NCBI GenBank assembly: GCA_000934385.1
Contig: KN880445.1
Location: 164,199 to 228,198 of the forward strand
Origin: Cylindrobasidium torrendii FP15055 ss-10
Taxonomy: Eukaryota > Basidiomycota > Agaricomycetes > Agaricales > Physalacriaceae
DNA: 64,000 bases
Direction of reading: 5' to 3'
The notes below the pieces were generated by a model that did no database searches, was not told where the DNA came from, and worked only from the letters and a program-made list of their open reading frames with translations. The position numbers and the translations under genes were made by a program. Numbering within the stretch: position 1 is the first letter of the stretch; each line of letters starts with the position of its first letter. This document shows, in pieces, positions 56,551-64,000 of the stretch.

Positions 56551-57060
56551 ATGCCCAGAGTAACCACGAGGACGAGCTTCAAGTGCGAAAAATGCAAGCT
56601 ACCAACAGTATTGCAGCTGGGATTCGTAATTTCCGCTTCATGTCTTCACGTCGTTTGCGGGACGTAAGTCTTTCAGCTTTGACCCCCACGTTTGACTTGG
56701 GCTTACGACAACTGCAGTTGCCTGGTGAACGCCGTACCCTCTCCTCCAGGAAATATTCCACAGGATCTGCCTCCTCCATTCGAGCCTGTCATGAAACGTT
56801 GCCCGGTCAAACGCTGTCGCCAAAAAATCGATACAAACCGAGTGCCCTCGCTCAGTATTCTTAAATTAATCCAAAAGGCCGAGCGCACTGAATGCGTCAA
56901 AGAACATGGAGCAGAACTCGAGAAACTCAACAAACAAGTGAAGACCCTGAAAGAGGATTTAGAGCGTTGTCGGGAAGACGCACGCTGGAGTGCAGGTGAA
57001 GTGTGCCGGCTAGAGGCGGATGGGGATGACTTGCGTATTCAAATAATACATTCCGCTTAT
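56551..57060 (+). CDS. RING-like zinc-finger protein (family member F); 3' end uncertain
   Basis: Exon 1 is 56551-56663 (MPRVTTRTSFKCEKCKLP ... SASCLHVVCGT), with a phase-2 intron at the family position; exon 2 starts at 56718 (CLVNAVPSPP), and CPVKRCRQK is the last metal-ligand pair. The coiled coil LEKLNKQVKTLKEDLERC follows. The frame then stays open into the antisense of the ABC1 gene to 57627, which is unlikely to be real coding; a last intron or a true tail-to-tail overlap is needed. It resembles member E most. Confidence 0.6.
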
Positions 57061-59112
57061 CCACCGAACGCACCGGGACCGACATCTACGCCAAAGCTAT
57101 CTTTTGCAAATGCTTGCATGGACCGTTCAACCTCGTCCTCAAAATTCCACGCTGTTCTACCCCAGAATCGCATCACCCACTCCCGCGTCCTCGCTGCCCA
57201 GAACGCGACATCCACGGAGAACATGATCCACCTGAAGAAAGCGTATCCCACATACTCTCTCAACCGCTCCCTAACAGTCAACCCCGTCCTCTTCGTCAAC
57301 GCGCTCGACGCCCAGAAGCCCGTAATCTTGATGCGATTGACTGGCGCGCCAAAGGACTGGTTGTTGCCTTGGACGATTCGCATGTTTCTCATGAGGAAGA
57401 GCAGCTCCTTGGGCATGCGATCCGTGTCCGTCAAAAAGTCACGCAGCTTCGCCTTGAGCCGTACACTCTGTTCGTACTGGCTTAGGCGCGCCATCTCCTC
57501 CATTTCAAGCCGGTGCTTCGCGGCGTCCTCCTTTTTTAGCCGTGTTGGGCGCATAAGAGTGACACTGGCAAAGAAGTCGGGAAGCCCGACGCCCCATCCC
57601 CGAATGATACGCGCAACGTCATTATAGTCAGAGGTCATGAGTGAGCGCCAGAGCTCGGACCATTCCTTTCTAAATTCCCTTCTGACGCGGACGTACAGGC
57701 CATGGTCGAGAAGGACAAGTTGCGGATGGTCGGGGCGTTTGGGATTGGGGCGTACGAAGATATTGCCAGGATGAGGGTCACCTATGTACAAGTCAGTCAA
57801 GTCAATTTACAGCGAGAGACAGGAACAAAACGCACAGTGAACCCAGCCCCAGTTAAACATTTGTGCACTAAAGAGCTCCACCATTGTCTGCATGACCTCT
57901 TTGACACCACCCTTGAGAGGCTTCGTTACAGTCGGTACTGCACTGGTCGAATGCATTTCAGCCGGCGATACGGAGAGGATGCTGTATTTGTGAGACTGCC
58001 TAGTGTTGTCCTTCTCGCCCATGAGCCTGTAAATGCCCTCCCGGTCGGACAGTCGCACACCGTCGATCCATTCCTGGGTCAGGATACGTCGGGTCGTCAA
58101 GTCGTCGTATACAGAGGGGATGTACACTCGATCCACAAACCGTGGCTCTGATTGAACGAAGTGTGCCATGACCTTTGAGTTCTTTGCCTCATTGATAAAG
58201 TCGAGCTCTTGACGAAGGTGGTCGCAAATGAAGTCTGTTGGGAGTGAGTGAAATCCGAGTGGAGAATATGTAGCTCACGCACCAGCAACGAAGTAGACAG
58301 GCAGGTCAAAGGCCCATTTCTCGAACATCCACAAAACAGCGCGATACACATTCAAGTCCCACTCTGTTTGAATGGCGACATCTGGTTTCTGGATCTTGAC
58401 TGCGACCCATGGGCCCTCGGTCTCCCCTGGCGCGGGCCAAAGCTTTGCCTTGTGAACCTGGGCAATGCTCGCGCTTGCAACAGCAGTCTCTTCGAATATT
58501 TGGAATACGCCGTCTGGCCCGCTGGGCGGACGTCCGAATTCCGACTTGAAGACGGAGAGCACTTGCTCGAATGGTATTTGGGGGGCATCATCGAATAGTT
58601 TCGCGAATTGTGCTTGTATTGGCTTGGGGAGGAATGCGGCATTTGCACCGATTGCCTGTCCTACTACGGTGAGACTTGCAAAAAATGCGAAGGAGATATG
58701 GACGCACCTATTTTGATGTAGAGTCCTCCATTAGAAGTGAAGAGATGGAACATTCTGTCGGCGACACGCGTGTGGAGCTCGGGGATTTTCTCGCTCTTCT
58801 CTTGAGTAAAGTTCAGCTTGTAGTCTATAGTGATCATTAGGCACTGCGATTGAACATGAGCACAGGGATAGGCAGCAGTCATGGATTACACACCGTGTAT
58901 AGAGTCCGCAAATTACGAGTAAGGGCTGAGGCATTCATTGTCTTGTCCCATGCATAGATAGTGCCACCGCCTATGGCTAGGTATCCCGTCCTTCGTGCAT
59001 AGCGTATCCATCGAGAAGGGGTGACAGTACTGGTGGGCTGCGTTGTGTATGTCCGGGATCCCGCCGTCCTGGACGTCGCCGCTAGCTTCCGACGCAGCGC
59101 GAGAGAAAGCAT
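57057..59112 (-). CDS. ABC1/UbiB family kinase-like protein (ADCK1/Mcp2 type), mitochondrial
   Basis: A multi-exon minus-strand gene from MLSLALRRKLAATSRTAG (mitochondrial presequence, 59112), with one N-terminal hydrophobic stretch (TGYLAIGGGTIYAW), to the stop at 57057. ABC1 signatures are the KIGQAIG motif (KxGQ, rebuilt across an intron), ASASIAQVHKA, VAVKIQKPDV, QELDFINEAKN, HCDPHPGNIF and VLLDHGLYV. These replace normal kinase motifs and define UbiB-like ATP-binding proteins involved in coenzyme Q or lipid handling. The absence of other UbiB features places it nearer ADCK1/Mcp2 than Coq8. Confidence 0.9.
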
Positions 59113-59477
59113 GGAAAAATGAGAAATTATAATGCAAGGAGCGTTCCGGTCATGGAGGTGCAGATTCAAGCTTGGATTTTGACGCGATCGAGTGACGCGC
59201 TGTAATGCCGATGGATAATGGATGCGTCATCTTCCGCTTACGTTGTCCATCGGATGCGTGCCGAACACCGCGATTGCGCACCCCCCAATTTGGCACTGAG
59301 TATGTAATCCAATTAGACAACCAACGAAACCATATCGTGTACAATGACAGTACCCTCGTGATAGCTATGTGGGCTACTACAACTAGGCACATTGGAAGGC
59401 AATAGTCTTCATTAAACTGAGGTTGCGAGAATGATAATGTAAATGTCCAAGTCAGTGCATCGTATACCACACAGGGC
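59113..59477. other. Intergenic region
   Basis: 365 bp upstream of the ABC1 gene; nothing recognised. Confidence 0.3.
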
Positions 59478-60031
59478 TTAATCCAGCATCTCAATAAGCC
59501 TGCTCGACTTCTGTGAGACTTCCAAAAACGCATCTAAAAGCATGGGCACGACAAATGGCGAGCGACATTCACGGCGCACGTCTTCCAGCTGCGTCTTGCA
59601 TCCCCGCAGGGTCAGCAGAGTCTCCCGATGTCGAGTCTGTGCGTCCGCTAGAGCTTCCTCAGCAGCACGCAGACGTGCATCCTGAACTAGAAACGCAAAT
59701 GAGCTTACTGTCTTCGGCGAAAAGGCATGAACCACAAGAGACCCTTACCAAGTTCTGTGGGCTGCGTACTGAGACGATCCGCTACCCCATCTTCGCCCAG
59801 CTCTCTGAGTAGTTCGGCTTCGACTCGAGTTAGTCTCTCTTTCTCGCGTCGCACTCTCTGTAGCTCTCTACGAGCGTCCTCTCTTTTCTCGTCTTGGAAG
59901 GTTGTCTGTGAGAATGAATGGGAAGCACTCCCTGAAGAAGACGGTGGAGGTAGGGCTGAGTTGTCTATGCTGGGGCGTTTGCTGGGGTACAGAATGCTTT
60001 CACTTGCCCAGTCGTCATGTCGACGTTTCAT
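59478..60031 (-). CDS. Coiled-coil protein with RRECR-PFVVP motif
   Basis: Exons 60031-59749 and 59686-59478 give 163 aa. It starts MKRRHDDWASESILYPSKR with a basic, probably nuclear-targeting N-terminus. Two long helical segments follow (DEKREDARRELQRVRREKE and ARLRAAEEALADAQTRHRE). The C-terminus, EDVRRECRSPFVVPMLLDAF then LEVSQ, is clearly the same motif that ends the homeodomain-like protein at 42650-44154. No known domain name; a partner-binding coiled coil is likely. Confidence 0.72.
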
Positions 60032-60212
60032 GCCAGGTGACTGGAAGCAAAGTTGAGTATGCGTGAAGGTAGCACCACGAAGACAAACATAAGATGGTAC
60101 ATCTCCATAATCCTGTTGCTCGCGACTTTTCAATTGTGTTTGTGTGGTTCGCTTGACGCTGTTGTCAGGTCTGGACGAAAGTGAACAAGATAGTCAGTTG
60201 TGAGAACAAGCT

Positions 60213-61029
60213 TCACCGACGTTTGCTTGACCAATATTTTCTCGCTGAACAACAGTGAGTTTGAGCCGAAGTCATAAATGTGGTGGCGGAGACGACCGAC
60301 ATGCCGAGGGCGTTCATTTGTTGACGTGCGGTGTGGACATACGGATACATCCCGAAGCCCAAAGCACCATCTGCGGATTGTAGCACCTTGTCCCCCCAGA
60401 GCTTGAGGACAAGATGCTTATAGACCGTCTGCAGCAGCGTCTCAGCACCGTATATACGCCACTGCAGCTGACCCCTAGACCACTCACAGAATGCTTGAGC
60501 TGGCCCGGCCAGCTGAATGACAGTACGCCAGGAGATGTTACGCGGACGCTTGTAGTGGGAGGCTGAGCAGAGGCCAGCTGTAATGCTTTGAGGTCATCTC
60601 GAAGCATCTCCATAATGCCGTTCTTCTTGTCGACTGGACTCATGCCTGGCAGGGCCAAACGCGCCTTCTCTGGGCCGTACATGATGTCGGCCTTTACCGT
60701 CACAGTCTGTTGCGACTTTCTGAAAGACATTTTCAAAAGATTTCGAAAGTAAAGACGCGCGTGGAGGCAGTCACTGTCAGAAGTGCAGTATTGGCTCCGG
60801 GCCGTTCTAGCCGAAACGTCTGATCGAAAGAGTTGCCTGCGTTCGGCTCCGTTCGTGACGACCACCCACCCTGCTGAAAGTACTGTTTGACTTTTGCATC
60901 CTGAGCCTGTGCTCCTCGACTTTGCGCCGCTAACATTGAAATCATCGCCTTCGATAGCACCGCGTTAGCATCCCATGCACCGTTAGCACAGCGAGCTCTG
61001 CTACTGTTTGCAGAGTGCAATTCAAACAT
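60213..61029 (-). CDS. Conserved-looking protein of unknown function
   Basis: Minus strand, from ATG 61029 (MFELHSANSSRARCANGA). A phase-2 intron ends near 60720 (CAG before KSQQTVTVKADIMYG), and a second one, GTGAGT...CTGCAG, after WPGQLKHS restores a long frame (TVYKHLVLKLWGDKVLQS ... KRR stop at 60213). It is mixed alpha/beta in look, with no TM and no motif I can name. The spliced frame is open throughout, but exon limits rest only on splice consensus. Confidence 0.45.
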
Positions 61030-61200
61030 GCATCATAGCCATTCGCATTCTTTCTGGACCTCTTGGACCCTGCAAGCTGATGCAGATGGCTCTCTGCCGA
61101 GATGATATACTCACATCAACGATCACAAGCAGATGACATAGTGTAGACCTGGAGCTGATTCTTTCCTCCGTCTTGCTTCCATTTCATCTGGCCGACTATC

Positions 61201-63346
61201 ATGTCCCCGCCCGTTGCGGGACCGTCAAGCGCACAACAATTCCGCGAGCCGCGTTCGAAAGATGTTTGTAAAGTCCTCGCCGTCTATCGATGTGTTCTCA
61301 CCCTTCCTCAGAGCGCTGGGCACAGCGGTATTTTCAGGCCTTTCTCTTCAAAGTCGTCCAAGAAATCGAAGAGAAAGGGCTCTGCACGCCATAAAGGTCC
61401 TGGAATCTACATCGACCCGCAAGAAACAGCAGGCTTGCCGGGACATCATGATGCACATCAAGCTGCAGAGCGCATTGTACGCACTCACGCGACCGGCGGG
61501 CATGGAAATGTTCGCTGCCCTCCATCTCCTACCATACCGGAACAAGACGCGGAGAACCAGGCTGTTCCAATAAATCCACCTCTCTTGTTTGGTGGTAGTA
61601 TTCTCGGTGCTCTCCTCGGCCTTTACCATCGCGGACAGGCTTCCCCTTCGCCAGCGTCCCATGGCTTCATCATCACCAATGGTCCCAGAGGCATTCCAGC
61701 GCGTCATAGGTACAGACTCTATTTGTTTCCTGGCTTATCAACTAACAATTCGAAAAAGGAATTCCTTCGACTCTGTTACCTCAACCATTCGTGGTGACGA
61801 CACCGACGAGAAGCGCGCGCTACTTCACAAGGATTCGCATGCTACGCTCGCCAGTCCTTACCCTGATGACATCGACGCGATTCTGCCCAAGCTTCAGAAA
61901 TGGCAACCAGGGTACATAGAGCCGGACCGTTGGAAGCAGCAGCTGGAAATGCAGGCGTACATTACGCGCCACCTAGCGGAGGTTGCTGTTCGGCAAGAGT
62001 TCATTCTCAAGCTCGCAAGGGCCATGATGATGCTCGGCGCGCCCTCTCATCGTCTCCGCCGCCAGGTCATCGACGCCGGTCATATGCTTGGCCTGAACGT
62101 CTCTGCCATGCATTTTCCCGAAACTATGTTCATCTCGTTCGAGGATACGACAACAGCCACCTCTTCTGTGCGGTTCTTGCGCCAGGCCAGCACCTTGGAC
62201 TTGGGACGCCTGGCCGAGGCATACGAGCTTTACTGGCGCGCAACACACAACGAATTGTGCGTGGCGGACGCATCGAAGCAGCTCTCCGATCTCATGCAAC
62301 GAAAACACATTTACCCATGGTGGTTCATCATGCTATGTGGCGGAATCAGCGCGTCTGCAATGTGCGGCGCCTCGTTCTATGGCTCCTTCCTTGACACAGT
62401 GGTCGTCTTTCCACTAGGCGCTGCAGTTATTGGGATTCAGCATGCCACAGCCGGACACGAACTTTTCACAAACGTCCAGGAGATCATCATCGCAGCGGCA
62501 TTCTCGTTCCTCTCAGCATGCCTAGCATCGACAGGCAAGATCTGCTATTCAGCGGTCACATCGTCCAGTGTTGCACTTGTTCTTCCCGGGATGGTTGCTC
62601 TCCATGGTGGACTCGAACTTATGTCGCGCAACCTTATCTCAGGTTCAGTGCGCCTCATCTACGCCGTCATATACGCAATCTTCGTAGCGTTTGGACTGTT
62701 CGTTGGCGCGGAGCTGTTCGAGCTGATGACAGAGAAACCTGTGTCTGGGCTGGAGGACTACTATTGCTCGTCTGTGCACACGATAGAAGGTCCATGGTGG
62801 CAACGCTCTTCAGGCGTTTGGTGGTCATTCTTGACTGTACCACTGGTTAGCCTTACCCTGGCGTGAGTCAAGTCTCTATCTTTCTAACTTGGGACTGATG
62901 CTTGGCCCAGACTATGCAAGTACTATCCGTACAAGCAATGGAAGGAGTTGATTCTGATCGTGTTCATCTCCTGCTCTGGCTACACCGTGTCCCATCTTGT
63001 GGAAGTGACAAAATTCTCAGGGCAAGGAGACGTTAGCGCAGGCGTCGGCGCCTTCGCTGTCGGCCTCATCGCGAACCTCTATGGAGAGCTGTTTGACGGG
63101 AATGCGTTTGTGGTCATGGTCGTCGGAATTTCGTATCTCGTGCCCTCTGCCTTCGGTCCTAACGGACTCTTGGCGTTTGTGTCACTACAGTCTAGTGGCG
63201 TGGCCTATGCCTATGTTGGTGCATTCAGTGTTGGGTTACGAATGGTGACGGTCTCGATTGGGTTGACAGTGGGATTGGGCCTCGCATTGCTCATCACGCA
63301 TCCGATCCCGAGTGGTGTGAAGGATGGGGGAGTGTTTTCGATGTAA
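61201..63346 (+). CDS. ThrE/Prm10-type multi-TM membrane transporter (DUF1212)
   Basis: Starts MSPPVAGPSSAQQF; several introns lie within the first 600 bp, then one large exon to about 62863 and a last exon to 63346. The cytosolic N-terminal domain shows the family signatures FILKLARAMMMLGAPSHRLR, GLNVSAMHFPETMFISF and TTATSSVRFLRQ. About ten hydrophobic segments follow (WWFIMLCGGISASAMCGASF, FPLGAAVIGIQHATAG, SSVALVLPGMVALHGGLELM, LIYAVIYAIFVAFGLFVG and the C-terminal half). Bacterial ThrE exports threonine; the yeast relative Prm10 is pheromone-regulated and of unknown substrate. Confidence 0.85.
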
Positions 63347-64000
63347 TGTTTATTATTGGACTCGATGGACGCAGTATTTATGCCTCTCATTCACGACTTG
63401 CTTACGACTTCACGCATTGCTTTGCACACCAAGGAACATTTACTGCACTTGCGGACTATTACATACCATTATGTGTGCATGTACTCACAAGCTCATTCTT
63501 ATAGGATTATCACCCTGCATACTAGTTAGCGCGCGCAGATGCCCGGTGCATGACGAGTCGTCTTCAGATCGAAGGAAGGAATGCAACTACCTGTCTGTGG
63601 CAGGTTGCGAAGAAATCCTGGACTGTGGAAAGTAGAAGAGCTAAGGCAAACATCGATGCCCTTCTTCCAGTAACGCCTTGCTCACCAAAAGTCATTAAAC
63701 CATGCAAGTTCGGGTCTCGCCGTCGGTATAATGGTTTGCCAGCAGTCACTAATCGTCGTGTTTTGCGGATATGCATAGCATCACTAAATGTTTAGAATAA
63801 TTTTGATCGATTGGGAATCGGCGGAATCGGCGGCAACATGCCACCATCTGTGGCAACCCTTGCAATCCGCGGCAACCGGCTTCTTAGCAGCGGACAACAA
63901 TCGAAACCTTTCGCCTCAGGCCACAACCCGTCAAAATCGATTTTGTAGGATTGTGAAGCTTCATAATAGTGGTGTCCGGTTGTCGTCGGTTATGCATGCT
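63347..64000. other. Intergenic region at window end
   Basis: No gene recognised. From about 63815 to 63905 there are repeated CGGCGG/CGGCAAC words, possibly the edge of a repetitive element that continues beyond the window. Confidence 0.35.

Noticed and set aside
1..64000. CRISPR arrays, rRNA genes or viral genes
   Set aside because: No spaced identical repeats, rRNA sequence, reverse transcriptase or capsid-like frames were seen.

Overview
The window is nuclear DNA of a basidiomycete fungus, most likely an agaricomycete. The evidence is dense genes on both strands cut by many introns of about 45-70 nt with GT(R)NGT donors, a seven-TM-type protein starting PNPDISGIGVR, F-box proteins containing PNDVLLEIF, an NRPS-like thioester reductase, and families of small RING proteins. 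All gene models were assembled by hand from reading frames and splice signals. Where exon joins are listed, the phases were checked to close. No transcript or database evidence was available.

Layout. 0-6 kb: a multi-TM membrane protein (-) and a large CAMK-type kinase (+). 6.4-11.7 kb: two paralogous F-box proteins (+), with a 2.2 kb gene-free stretch between them that carries a 19-bp inverted repeat. 11.9-13.8 kb: the carrier and reductase part of an NRPS-like enzyme with no intact adenylation domain (-). 15.4-16 kb: ribosomal protein eL24 (-). 17-31 kb: an accessory-looking block. It has three genes for a six-cysteine secreted protein family; two copies are nearly identical and lie in inverted 1.1 kb duplications about 13 kb apart. 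Between them are a 360-bp MITE, a P-loop kinase (-), a flavin monooxygenase (-), an MFS transporter (+) divergent from it, and a Zn2Cys6 regulator (+). A second Zn2Cys6 regulator (-) follows at 31.8-35 kb. 35-42 kb: a SET-domain protein, two paralogous RING proteins, and a mitochondrial 2-oxoadipate/2-oxoglutarate dehydrogenase E1 (all -). 42.6-50 kb: a homeodomain-like protein, a RING protein, a glycerol-3-phosphate acyltransferase (all +) and Sec61 beta (-). 51.5-57 kb: three more RING or RING-like proteins (+). 57-63.3 kb: an ABC1-type kinase-like protein, a coiled-coil protein and an unknown protein (-), then a ThrE/Prm10-type membrane transporter (+).

The most interesting structure is at 17-31 kb. 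The two near-identical secreted-protein genes share promoters carrying four CGG triplets at exact 7-bp spacing, placed just upstream of a TATA box. CGG triplets are the half-sites of Zn2Cys6 regulators, and two genes of that class flank one copy. The kinase promoter and the divergent monooxygenase/transporter promoter share a TGAGTCACGT element. Together this suggests a small co-regulated locus (kinase, monooxygenase, transporter, regulator, secreted proteins). That is inference.

A second theme is a RING family. Six genes (36-38, 44, 51, 55 and 56 kb) all have a phase-2 intron at the same place in the zinc finger, followed by helical or low-complexity tails.
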